DNA of 64,000 nt from Xestospongia bergquistia (lineage: Eukaryota > Porifera > Demospongiae > Haplosclerida > Petrosiidae): the NCBI GenBank assembly GCA_963965975.1, contig OZ014411.1, positions 16,706,446 to 16,770,445 of the forward strand, written 5' to 3'. The position numbers and the translations under genes were made by a program. Below the pieces are notes generated by a model. That model was given only the letters and a program-made list of their open reading frames with translations. It did not search any database and had not been told where the DNA came from. This document shows, piece after piece, positions 50,476 to 61,085 of this stretch; positions within the stretch are counted from its first letter, which is position 1, and every line of letters starts with the position of its first letter.

Positions 50476-50775
50476 TGCTGGACAGGTAATGATTGAAACT
50501 CGATATCATATAACTGCTGTACTTTAATTTTAGCTTGGGCTTTTTGCCTTGGTTCAAAGCAACAGTTTTACCGAATGAAAAATCTTCATCCCCATCAAAA
50601 GCTGTTCCTTCTGAAGTCTTATTCAGCTGATATAATATTTCAATCTCTATTTGTTCTGGTTCAACTCTTGGAATCTGAAATATTTGAATTCAGAACATAA
50701 TAAACTTCTTATATTATAGTAAACTATTGTTAGTTAATGCTTACGTCTTTTATTTAAGTCACTGCCATGTAACTG

Positions 50776-51114
50776 TCAATGTGCACAGTCTGGGAAGGTA
50801 TTGTTGTGCCCTTTATGCATATTCTGAAAACGGTTATCCAAAGACAGCCTCTTAGCCTTTATTAGTTCACTGTTGCCATTTGGAGTGGAAGCAACACACC
50901 AATATAGATGATTGATAATGCTGTTTTGCCAATGTCCTATTAGATCACAGTCTTTTAGCTTTGCAGCTGCTTCAAGTATAATTGTTATGAGGAAACTTAC
51001 TACCTGTGTATGTGTCATGTTCATACTATTACCTTTAGCAACATGCCAGATATCATGGTAATGTGTTATGTCTGGAAGATTATCCCCCAGCCACTTGTTA
51101 ATCTGTCTATGCAC
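50776..51114 (-). pseudogene. transposon protein fragment (WHVAK...WC type), copy 1
   Basis: The frame reads LPDITHYHDIWHVAK, then LKDCDLIGHWQNSIINHLYW followed by C, then KAKRLSLDNRFQNMHKGHNN, and ends at CAH. These spaced His/Asp/Trp/Cys residues resemble a conserved block of large DDE transposases seen in Kolobok-like elements; the assignment is tentative. The exon start coincides with the tttttacag made by the CACTG repeat terminus. Confidence 0.5.
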
Positions 51115-51265
51115 TGTAAAAACAGTGTGTATTATACACTAAATAAGGTGTGAAACTCTTGTCCCCATACACACACCTTCGGAAGTGTGCTTATGAGCAC
51201 ATCAAAAAATAAAGTGTGTTAGTCACACTATTGCAAGTGTGATGATTGGTGTGCTTACCACACTA
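51112..51265. repeat. CACTG-terminus GTGTG-rich repeat, copy 1
   Basis: Starts CACTGTAAAAACAGTGTGTA and continues with alternating GTGTG/CACAC blocks. Related copies lie at 60913 and 61709. CACTGYAAAAA resembles the ends of EnSpm/CACTA elements. Confidence 0.6.
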
Positions 51266-51541
51266 TATTATGCATTCTCAATTTGTTAAAGTTTATAAAT
51301 TATTTAAAATGACTCCATTGTCCAAAAATGTAGAAAAAAGGACATTGAGAAAAAATTACAGATTAAACACTGCATGTACATAGATTGGCAAAAAATTGCT
51401 TAACAGTTGGAGCAGGTTTATCCAATGAGGAATCCAAAAAACCACATCCAGAAAACTAAAAAGATTATTACGGCCTTTGGGATAGCAAATGTTGTATATG
51501 AACTTCTGTTATCATTTTATAATCAGTAATGAGAAAACTTG

Positions 51542-52965
51542 ATTAAGGCAAGAGATGATTGTAGCATTTCTAATAGTTCTGGATTAGTTTGTTGAGCTAC
51601 TGCCATTGCTGTGAAATTAACACCATTGGGTTGTTGCAATGCTAATTAATGTCAACTCGTGACAGTGCATCTGGCAGTGGATTGTTAGAACCTTTCACAT
51701 GTCTGATATCAGTAGTGAATTGTGAATTAAAGTCAAGTTGACATGCTTGACGAGGTGAATAATGATTAGAATTAGTAGCGAATGATGTGAGAGGCTTAGG
51801 TCAGTCCAAACATGAAATTCACGACCTTCAATAAAATGCCTGAAATGCTTGATGGCAAGATATATCACTAATAGTTCTCTATCAAATGTGCTATAGTTAG
51901 TCTCAGCTGAGGAGAGTTTGCAGGAGAAATAAGAAATTGGGTAACAAACTCCATCCACAAATTGCTGGAGAACCTCTCCCACAGCTGTGTTAGATTCATC
52001 TGACATAATGGAGGCAGGAGCACCTAACTTGGGATGTGATAACATTGTGGCTTTAGCTAAGCAAACTTTGATATTTTCAAAGGCTTTTGAGGCTTCTTCA
52101 TTCCAAATCAACACATTAGCTTTTAACAGTGTGTGTAATTGATGTACAATGTGTGCACAGTTAGGTATAAACCTGTGGTAAAAGCTGACTAGCCCCAGGA
52201 ACTGTCTCAGTTGTTTCATTGATTGTGGCTTGGGGAACTCTGTAATGGGTTGTACTTTAGTTCCAATGGGATGAATACTGTTGGCATCAACATAATGACC
52301 TAAAAAATGTAAAGAGTTAGAACAAAACACACATTTGTTAATATTAATAATGAGTCCATAGTCACTTAAACCTTGGAATACTGCCCCTGTATGTTCTTCC
52401 TGTGATGAAAACTTGCAATCAGTATGTCATCAATATATGCATAGGCAAAGGTCAGTCCTTGTAAAACTGGATCTACAAACTTCTGGAATGTCTGAGCAGC
52501 GTTACGTAAACTAAATGGCATCCTTGCAAATTCAAAAAGACCAAAACAAGTGGTGATGGCAATCTTAGGCACATTCTCCAGAGCCACTTGAATTTCATGA
52601 TGGGCTCTGACTAAATCAATTTTAGAGAAAACAGTATTGCCATGAAGTGTAGCAGTGAAATCATGTATGTGAGGGATGGGGTATCTATCTGGAACTGTGG
52701 CGTAGTTTAATGAGCGATAATCCCCACAAGGTTTCCAGTTGCCTGTGGTCTGTTTTGGGACCATATGTAGTGGTGACAACCAAGTACTTGATGATGGGCG
52801 TATGATCCCTAGGTCCATCATGTGTTGAAATTCCTCTTTAGCTGCCTTGAGTCATTCTGGTGACAAGCGTCTTAGGTGTGATGCAACTAGTTGACCATTG
52901 GTTGTGATATAATGTGGAATATGATGTTTAATAGTGTTAGAAGTTCGAATAATATTAGGGTATTT
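51542..52965 (-). pseudogene. Ty3/gypsy pol fragment: RT and RNase H
   Basis: Starting near 52960 on minus, the frame reads HHIPHYITTNGQLVASHLRR and (after a stop) FQHMMDLGIIRPSSSTWLSP. The RT follows with CGDYRSLNYATVPDRYPIPH, FSKIDLVRAHHEIQVALENV and the active-site YIDDILIAS. After a shift near 52380 come FLGHYVDANSIHPIGTKVQP and the RNase H SDESNTAVGEVLQQF. Its end reads DIRHVKGSNNPLPDALSRVD. Homology continues to exactly 51542, where the duplicated segment cuts in. Integrase, gag and LTRs are absent. Confidence 0.88.
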
Positions 52966-52974
52966 TGTATGGTG

Positions 52975-53116
52975 GCCCAGAAGGACAATCCGTTGACGGA
53001 TCCGTCTTGAAACCCGTCCGGATACGTCGATTTTTCCGGCCGGACACGGCGATTTTGCCGGCCGGATTGGACGATGTCCGCCCGGATACATCAAAAATTC
53101 CGGGCGGATACGCGGA
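52975..53116. repeat. GC-rich subterminal repeats of the IS3EU-like element
   Basis: This island has much higher GC than its surroundings and repeats CCGGATACG, CCGGCCGGA and GGCGATTTT in several orientations. The same words occur in the arm proper. They could be transposase-binding sites; that is inference. Confidence 0.6.
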
Positions 53117-53363
53117 TTTTTCCGTCAAATTTTTTCCCGGATACAACAAGTAAATACGGACGGACACGGCGATTTTACAGCCTTTGTACCGTCCGGATAC
53201 GAGAAATTTCTTGAACAAATTTAACTCCTTATTTTTGCTTAATAGTAGTGTGTTACTTATTGAAAAATGGATGAATTAGATGGTAGCTACTTTAATCTTA
53301 ATCATCATAATTTTAGTGTAATTGTAGGTATTATAAGGACTATGTTTTACTCTTGGAGAAGTT
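53117..53363 (+). repeat. left 247-bp inverted arm
   Basis: Matches the reverse complement of 55743-55989 with one mismatch seen near its outer end. It includes the shared ATG at 53267 and the first 32 codons of the transposase exon, so whatever starts transcription on the right side should be present here as well. Confidence 0.93.
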
Positions 53364-54020
53364 GTAGCAACAACGTGCTATTAGATGAGCATTTCTCAGC
53401 ACGTGTTGGGGATTTTGGATTTGCGTGGGAGCTTCCACAATCAGTATCTGGCCGTACAATGGTTACTGCACCCATAATAGCCAGAAGTGAAGGATACTTT
53501 CCTCCTGAAATTTTAACTGGTAAAATATCACCACTGTATGATGTATTTAGCTGTGGAGTAGTAAGTCCTCATAGTGATGATGTTAAGTCTAAAAAATTGT
53601 TAGGTTGTATTGGAAACTTACTCTGCTCTTGTGGCATATGACAAAGACAGGTCTGATTGTGACCTAGTATGTGATTACATGTATTGTTAATGTATATAAC
53701 TTTATTTTACTCATCAATTGCTTAGGTGACATTTACTGAGGACCAAAGGAGTAACACGGAAGACTTTTTGACATTAGCAGATTCTTCCATTGACCCAATA
53801 TCTCCAGACATGGGCGAAGTCTTCAGAAGAGTTGTAAATGCTTGCGTGCAAAGACTTAGTAAACGTGTAACATCTAAGCAAGTATGTACTTCTTGAATAC
53901 GTATTTCAAATACTCACATGAATTAAATATGTTTGTGTTTTTAAATTTTAAAACATGATTTTTCAGGATCACATACATATTCTGTCCATTATACAGGCTC
54001 TTGAAATGTGGGAGTGTTAA
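53267..54020 (+). CDS. transposase-start / IRAK-like kinase C-lobe fusion, four exons
   Basis: Exons 53267-53560, 53604-53666, 53726-53881 and 53967-54020 (stop) join at GT-AG borders in phase, giving 188 residues. Residues 1-32 are identical to the start of the transposase encoded from the opposite arm. At the arm border (53363) the frame passes into a kinase: [20 protein letters not shown] (metal-binding DFG), then [20 protein letters not shown] (APE-like PPE, subdomain [10 protein letters not shown]), [15 protein letters not shown] and [20 protein letters not shown]. It resembles IRAK/Pelle or receptor-like kinases. The N-lobe, lysine and HRD loop are missing, so catalysis is not expected. 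Open frame and good splice sites suggest it could be expressed; this is unproven. Confidence 0.75.
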
Positions 54021-54207
54021 AGTACATATCACTTTTGCAATACCAAGTTGGGTTCATTGGCTAATCATTTATCACTTATTATGTTATTTATACTGATTTA
54101 TTGGCTAATATCAATTATTGACAATTGTCAAGTGGCCATTATACTGGATTATTGAGGCAGCATGTAGTTATTGCAAAAGAAAGACATTTCTTTTTTTTTC
54201 TATTTGA

Positions 54208-55839
54208 CTAATAACTTGACACATTATTTATAATGTATATGTAAATTTCCTCAATGTTTTTTGTGTCAATATCATTGCGTGCTATGCCCAACCTCGTCCA
54301 AAGAAGCATATCAACTTCATCTTTGAAAGATGATGGATAAAATGTTGGTTTTGGTAAGCTCTCTCGTGACATAGCATATATCCATAACAAAGAATTCACT
54401 GGCTGAATGTGATCATGAGCATCTAACAGAAAAAGTAAATTGTGTGTAATATTTACTTTAACATACCATGAACCGAAGGCATTTCATAAAGGTCATTAGG
54501 AATACCAGATGGAAGAGACGCTGATCTATTCTCTCGGATTCTATGAGAGTTCCAGTACTCTTTAAATTCCTCTAGCTCCTTGTTAATAAGATGAGCTGAA
54601 GCATACGCTAAGGCATATTTGTGCAGTTGTGAACCATCAAATAACTCACGTTCTTTAAAGTCCTAAAATTAAAAGCATAACTCAAATAATAGATTATTGT
54701 GTTACAACCTTAAACAAATTAATCCACCATGATGTTTTCAGTCGTCTTAACAGTGACCACCATCCCTCAATTTTCTGTAACAGATATTATGAACACTGAA
54801 ATAGCTAGTATATGAGTGAAACTTACAACATTAGATTTTGAAGGTCCATAAATATAAGAATGCTTATGTAGAGGTGATTCGTTTTTGATGTGAAAGGCAA
54901 TATGTAGAGAAGCTACAACACAATTCTCTGTTCCATAGTCTGATCTTAGATACTGTGGAATACCTACATGTATGCATCCATCACTCTGTTTGTGCCATTA
55001 ATCTATATTGTACATACCTGCTATCTCCTCAACTGCTTCCAGATAAAAACGAGCTATGACTTTTGGATTATGATTTGTAGGTGAGAGATGTAACCATAAG
55101 ATTTTACGAGAAAAACTAATAGAGTAAACAATACTAAATGATATATTATTCTCATTTTTCATATATGTACCCATCAATGCATCCATGAATGGCTAATCCA
55201 TATGGAGACAATTTGTCATACCCATCCATATGCCAGACATAGTTAGGTCCCTTTAATGAAAGGCCAAGTACAATTAACATTATTAATATACTAATAAACA
55301 AATATCATACTGTGTTACAATAAACTCTTTGTTTGAACCTTCTCTTTTTTCGAGCCATCACCCCTTCAGGATCCACTTCTTGAAGAACTTTCATCACTGT
55401 ACTCCTATAAATATGTAATTATAATTACCAAAATAAAATGAACATACCTTCTAACAATGTAGCCATATCTGTCTCGTAAAAGTTTCCAAACACCTCTATA
55501 TCCTCTCAGCCCATCTGAAGTTTCCAGAATTTTTCTGAGCAATGCCTTTGTAACATCATAATTGGGGTCAGGTGAACGTCGTTTCAAATGTAACCTTTTT
55601 AATGTTAGTTTCAACCAACTTAGGCTAAATAGGATATGGTTAAATATATCATCACAAATAATGATACATTACAATACAAAGTAATGTAATTACCTTCTCT
55701 TCACACCATGGACTTCCCTCAGTCTTGTTAAAATTTCTTTATAACTTCTCCAAGAGTAAAACATAGTCCTTATAATACCTACAATTACACTAAAATTATG
55801 ATGATTAAGATTAAAGTAGCTACCATCTAATTCATCCAT
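54208..55839 (-). CDS. IS3/integrase-type DDE transposase, nine exons, intact
   Basis: Exons 55839-55694, 55624-55448, 55404-55311, 55250-55171, 55115-55018, 54963-54827, 54774-54709, 54662-54467 and 54422-54208. All borders are GT-AG, phases agree, and 1209 nt give 402 residues without a stop. The first exon starts within the right arm. Residues 49-130 form an IS3-OrfB-like helix-turn-helix (GLRGYRGVWKLLRDRYGYIV, DPEGVMARKKRRF). The rve-type core has D148 in WHMDGYDK, D207 in RSDYGTEN and E247 in KIEGWW, i.e. D(58)D(39)E. The C-terminal part reads YWNSHRIRENRSASLPSGIP. Related vertebrate and invertebrate proteins of about 400 residues are known as integrase-core proteins. Of all mobile genes here it is the only one that looks functional. 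Confidence 0.85.
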
Positions 55840-55989
55840 TTTTCAATAAGTAACACACTACTATTAAGCAAAAATAAGGAGTTAAATTTGTTCAAGAAAT
55901 TTCTCGTATCCGGACGGTACAAAGGCTGTAAAATCGCCGTGTCCGTCCGTATTTACTTGTTGTATCCGGGAAAAAATTTGACGAAAAAA
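55743..55989 (-). repeat. right 247-bp inverted arm
   Basis: Reverse complement of 53117-53363. Contains the transposase ATG (55839-55837) and about 95 bp of coding sequence. The outer border meets MULE coding sequence directly. Confidence 0.93.
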
Positions 55990-58167
55990 CATTGTCTTCT
56001 CTGAAGCAGAAACCACATACCTGGATAGAAACTTTTCTGGACATATTCTCCTTTGCTCTTTGCTCCTCTTCGAAACTAGGCTTGGCCCATCGAGAATATA
56101 CAATCTTTCTTTTCTTCGTACTCTGCTTCTCACTGGTGCAGGACGTTTATGAACAGGTAGCATTTGTGTAATACTACTCTGACATGTCTTATTAGCCTAA
56201 CAGACAAATTGCAGATGAAGAGATGTGATATAACAGATGTAATGGTGTCACAGTTAGAGCAAGACACTACCAGTAATTGTAATTCTGCTGCTTTTTGCTG
56301 AAAGGTTTGCTTGCAATCTAAAAGTGAGCCTGTATTTCTTGACTGGAGAAGTCTAGAGTAATAATCTAGCCTTTCTTCTGTAGTAGTATCTTCAACAGTT
56401 TCTGTAGTTGTACATGGATGTGGTTCATTTGTTTCAGGCTCATCAGTTAAAGGTGTTGGAGATATTTCTATTTGAGGTTCTTCTATTGAAGCTGTCGCAT
56501 GTTCTTCTCCATTATTAAGATCCATCAATACACCATTCTCTTCTTCAGATATTTGAAGATTAACTAAGTGTACATGTTTGCACGCAGTATAGTGGACTGC
56601 ATAATCAACACAGGAACATGAATACATATGTACACATACATCACAACAATTACACTTTAGGAGACAAACACATGATTCCAAATGCAGTGTTACATCATAC
56701 AACTTGCCTGACTTGCTTGCAGACATGACATGCCACTTGTTTCCTGTTATTAATGATGCCTTGATTCCTTTTCCTTCATTTTTTTGGCCTCTGAGCACCG
56801 TTTAGTAATTTCACATTTTCTGTGTGACCTCTTTTCAATTTCGTCCTTGTGTAACCCCTCAAAAACAATGTCACGAGATATTTTCAATAAGATATATAGA
56901 AGCTTGTCAATTCTACGATTTTGTTTTTTGTGCTAAGTAAAGTGTTTTAATCTTTCTGTGGAAAACTTCCACGAACATGTTAGTATTGACAGGTGCACCA
57001 ACACGATGACAAAAAGCCCAACTAGTGATGTGGTACGTAAGTGTCATTAAAGTATGTATAAAATGTAATATGCTTACGGTTAAGCAGATAGGATAGAAAT
57101 TGCTGAAGTCTAGTGTGAAACAGTGTCTTGTCAATTTCAATCAGTAGAACTCTTAAGTGGTGATGAATGTCAATCTTATCCTGGTTACTCTTGACATAGG
57201 TATTCAATCCCTTTCTCCACGCCTTGTCGACATGCCATGTACAATACAGTCGTTTTGTGTCACATTTACCAAAGACTCCAACCCAGGATAAAAAAAATTG
57301 ATTTGCCATGTCTGACATAAAAACACTTGTTCTTAAATCACCTACATTTGCTTTTAAAGGCTTCAAGAATTGTGTAAGTAATGCTGTGTCAACCCTGTTT
57401 GACAGAGCCCACACAACAGGAATCCCTTCTCCGTGGTCATCATTAACCAAGACAGTAATTAATGTAAAGTCATACATATTAGTCCCATGGGTGTCATCCA
57501 TACATATGACTTTCTCCCCATACTTGATTATCATACCACGTTGATACTCCATTTGAATTGCCAAAAGAAAGTCATTTTTGGCTAAGTCATCACAATCATC
57601 TCCTTGTTCCTCTCCTTGGTTCTTGAATATTAAAATAGGATTATATTCCATTTCTTTTTTTTTGTCACCCAAGCTGATACACTTGTGTGGTCATTTTGAT
57701 GCTTCTCTACACTTTCCAGATCAAGTTGATGAATATCCTGACGATTCATAATATGCTTTCTTTCAGTATCCCTGTAACATTGTCTCTGATGTCATCAAGT
57801 ATTCGATCAATTGAGACTCCCTCTGCAAGCTTGGCAGCCACAATATTCTTTACGTCTTCAGGAACCTTCATATGACAAATCTCTGGCTCATGGTTATTAT
57901 AATGACTACAGTATGAAACTTTAACTTTCTTGGTTATTGTGTCTTCAGTCACTGTCATGTGTGCTGTACAGAATTCATTCATCTTACATGATCGTTGTGT
58001 TTTGAGAGCTCTGAGGCCTTTACCTTCTGATCGGACAATACCTGAACGATGACAATAAAGATAGCTTTTCCTATTAACACCTTGCATACGACTAGCACTG
58101 TGTTGTACATAAGAAGACTTGGAACGACGTTCTTCATTTTTCCACTTTTCAAACATTTGCAAGCTAT
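55990..58167 (-). pseudogene. MULE (Mutator-like) transposase with SWIM finger, decayed
   Basis: The N-terminal part (58249-57746) has FEKWKNEERRSKSSYVQHSA and SGIVRSEGKGLRALKTQRSC, then SYCSHYNNHEPEICHMKVPE. Past a shift it reads DIHQLDLESVEKHQNDHTSV. The MULE core (57672-57022) gives VICMDDTHGTNMYDFTLITV, PVVWALSNRVDTALLTQFL and CTWHVDKAWRKGL. Next is NTNMFVEVFHRKIKTLYL, then the SWIM zinc finger CSCVDYAVHYTACKHVHLV (about 56620-56560) and a basic tail (KRPAPVRSRVRRKERLY, 56150-56090). At least four frame shifts are present. Both ends are cut: by the IS3EU-like arm at 55989 and by segment copy 2 near 58168. Confidence 0.85.
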
Positions 58168-58821
58168 CTGACATGAATTTACAGGAGTCAGAACAAGCAC
58201 GGACAACAGATACTGGTGTATGTATATAGGAATTTGGAAAAATGTACAAATTACCAGACAGTACGAAAGAGGACAGTCAAATTCATTGAGCAGTGGTGTT
58301 CCATGAATCGTTGTCTGAGAGTGTAGTTCTCTAACTTTGCATAATTATATCTGCTCCAGTACTAAATTCTTCCACATGCCATCATTATCCCACTATTAAC
58401 CTAGAAAAGGTATGAATTTACAGTAAAAACTCATAACTTGAGGTGATGTGATCTTTACAAAGTCACCTATGTTTACCATCATCCTTGTCTGAGAAAAAAT
58501 CGCCTTTGAGGAAGATTGTGGGATTCAAATGGTATGTTCTCAGGAAAAATTGTATTGCACAAGATGAGTCTTGCATCAGTACTTTTAAGTGTTGTAAGCA
58601 TAGTGGTATAGCACATTAAAGTTTTGATATGAAGCAGGTTAAAAGAAACTGTTCCAAGAGGCAGCTAAAGACTAATTTACACTGCACTAGTTAACACTCA
58701 GCAACGTTTACACCACGATCACGTACACAATATGTTAACGTAATTGCATTCACACTGCACATGTGCCTGCAACACAAATGCATCGCATACATTAAGTAGG
58801 TGTTAATCTGAGTGAATTAAA

Positions 58822-60075
58822 ATGGCAGATCTTAACAAAAGAAGACTACTGTTGCTTTTACGATTAATTTGGAGGAGAATGAAAAGAAAACCAAGGAGAA
58901 GAGTTTGGATAAGAGAAATATTCAAATATAGGAGCACCTTAGGAGAGTATCATCGCCTTGTTCAAGAAATGAAACTCGTTGATCATAGTAGTTTCTATAG
59001 ATATTTTCATATGTCTCCTGTGATGTTTGATGACTTACTCAGTAGAGTTGGCCCAGTGATCACTTGAACGACAGCTCAGTTGAGGAGTTCTGTTCCACCA
59101 GGAGAAAGATTGGCTGTGACACTTTGCTCTAGTAACTGGGGATTCCATGCAGACCATATCCTTCAGTTACTGCTTGGGCCATGCTACTGTGTGTTGTATC
59201 ATTGAAGATACTTGTCAGGTATTATGTTTCTCCAGAATTTTTACAGCCACCTCAAAGTAGTGAGGAATGGAAAAAGATCAGCGATGGCTTCCATAGTACT
59301 TGGAACTTCCCACAATGCATAGGAGCCATAGATGGTAAACATGTAGTAAGCGCCAGCTAATTGTGGGTCACAGTATTATAACTACAAAGGAACAGATAGC
59401 ATTGTCTTAATGGCTGTGTGTGATTACAATTATTGTTTTACTTTACTTGATATTGGGGACTACAGAAGGCAGAGAGATAGTGAGGTATTCAGCAGCTCAT
59501 TATTTGGTAGAGCGCTGAGAGATAATTCATTGTCCATACCCAAGCCTGATGTCATCACTGGCCAATCATCTCTAATTCCATACTTCTTTGTTGGTGATTC
59601 TGCTTTTCCTCTTAAAACATGTTAAAAACATATCCTGGCAGGCTGGCACATATTTACCTGAAAACAAATGAATTTTCAGTTACCGTCTCTCAAGGGCAAG
59701 GCACGTTGTTGAAAATACTTTGGAATATTAGCCACAAAATTTAGGATATTCAGAAGACCAATAATAGCAAAGCCAGAAAAAGTTACAAAGTTAACTCAAA
59801 CAGAATGTGCCCTACACAATTATTTGAAAATTTCCAAGATGCTTTGTTCTGTATTTGCTAGAATTTACTGTACACCTGGCTATATTGATCAAGAAGACCA
59901 ACATGGTAATATACTTCCAGGAGATTGGAGAATTGAAGGAAGCGAACTTCATTCCATCAGTCAGGCAGGTAGTAATATGTATTTTAAGTCGCTGCAGAGA
60001 TTCAAGACAGTATCATTTCCTATTTCAACTCATCTACTGGAGTGGTACCACGGCGAAAAGATAAACTCTACTTAA
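58822..60075 (+). pseudogene. PIF/Harbinger nuclease, copy 2
   Basis: Same organisation as copy 1: Arg/Lys-rich start with RRRVWIREIFKYRSTLGEYH, the identical premature TGA after VGPVIT, VPPGERLAVTL, the VCDYNYCFTLLDIGDYRRQR block (59410-59625) and a shared break after FPLKTC. Additional private lesions (for example a stop within the PENK segment near 59670) show later decay. Confidence 0.85.
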
Positions 60076-60469
60076 TATTTATGGTTATACTTAATGAAGT
60101 TGTAACAATAATTTAATAAATTTAATAATAATTTTAATCTTGTCATTTCTTTTTAACAATCTTTTTGTCCATGTCTTGGATAATACTGGAAGTAATGGTC
60201 AGGATTGTATTCATGTACAGAAGATTGAGATGAAAATAAATTATGCCCATGGGTAGTAAATTGCTCCTGCTGGACAGGGTAACAGTTGAAACTCGATATC
60301 ATATATCTGCTGTACTTTCATTTTAGCTTGGGCTTTTTGCCTTGGTTTAAGTCTTTTCAGTGTCAAAGCAACAGTTTTACTGAATGCAAAATCTTCATCC
60401 CCATCAAAAGCTGTTCCTTTTGAAGTTTTAATCTCTGTTTGTTCTGGTTCAACTCTTGGAATCTGAAAT

Positions 60470-60913
60470 ATTTGAATTCAGAACATAAACTCCTTATATT
60501 ATAGTAAACGATTATTAGTGAATGCTTACGTCTTTTATTTAAACCACTTCTTTTTTCTGTCACTGCCATGTAACTGCCCATGTGCACAGTCTGGGAAGGT
60601 ATTGTTGTGCCCTTTATGCACATTCTGAACATATCCAAAGACAGCCTCTTAGCCTTTATTAGTTCACTGTTGCCGTTTGGAGTGGAAACAACACACCAAT
60701 ATAGATGATTGATAATGCTGCTTTGCCAATGTCCTATTAGATCACAGTCTTTTAGCTTTGCAGCTGCTTCAAGTATAATTGTTATGAGGAAACTTACTAC
60801 CTGTATATGTGTCATGTTCATACTATTAATTAACTTTAGCAACATGCCAGATATCATAGTAATGTGTTATGTCTGGAAGATTATCCCCCAGCCACTTGTT
60901 AATTTGACTATGC
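60470..60913 (-). pseudogene. transposon protein fragment (WHVAK...WC type), copy 2
   Basis: Counterpart of 51114-50776, with DIWHVAK near 60850, LIGHWQSSIINHLYWCVVST and GTTIPSQTVHM-like out-of-frame remains. A small insertion after DIWHVAK (near 60830) introduces two stops absent from copy 1. Confidence 0.5.
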
Positions 60914-61085
60914 ACTGTAAAAACGATAGTGTGTATTGTACACTAAATAAGGTGTGAAACTCTTGTCCCCATACACACACCTTCAGAAGCGTGCTTACGA
61001 GCACACCAAAAAATAAAGTGTGTTAGTCACACTATTGCAAGTGTGATGATTGGTGTGCTTACCCACACTATAACAAGGGTTGTAA
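60913..61085. repeat. CACTG-terminus GTGTG-rich repeat, copy 2
   Basis: Begins CACTGTAAAAACGATAGTGT; otherwise matches 51112-51265 with a short extra stretch near 61065. Confidence 0.6.

Larger units (their letters stand above)
47639..51541 (+). mobile_element. duplicated Harbinger-bearing segment, copy 1
   Basis: Homology with 58168-61381 begins at ATCTGACATGAATTTACAGG and ends at GAGAAAACTT, in the same orientation. It contains a PIF/Harbinger nuclease on plus, a second transposon-protein fragment on minus and a CACTG-type repeat. Copy 1 is longer because a 737-bp element is inserted at 49739-50475. The right border cuts straight into Ty3/gypsy coding sequence at 51542. Sub-terminal inverted repeats for the whole unit were not found. 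Confidence 0.85.
52966..55989. mobile_element. IS3EU-like DNA transposon carrying a captured kinase fragment
   Basis: Two inverted arms (53117-53363 and 55743-55989) bracket two convergent genes: an integrase/IS3-type transposase (minus) and a kinase-fragment fusion (plus). The left end extends about 150 bp further through a GC-rich region to the border with gypsy sequence at about 52966. The right end stops abruptly at MULE sequence, so the outer right terminus is lost. The assignment to IS3EU rests on the protein (IS3-like helix-turn-helix plus D-D-E core); a fold-back duplication is the alternative. Confidence 0.75.

Noticed and set aside
52852..53218. Arg/Pro/Gly-rich minus-strand frames over the GC-rich island
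   Set aside because: They arise from translating the repeated CCGGATACG words; no protein family fits.
52966..53363. Left inverted arm as a gypsy LTR
   Set aside because: The repeat partner is inverted, not direct, and contains the first exon of a DDE gene.
53267..53641. Unspliced 124-residue reading as the kinase-fusion product
   Set aside because: Past 53560 the frame leaves kinase homology; the GTAAGT donor and downstream exons give a better kinase continuation.
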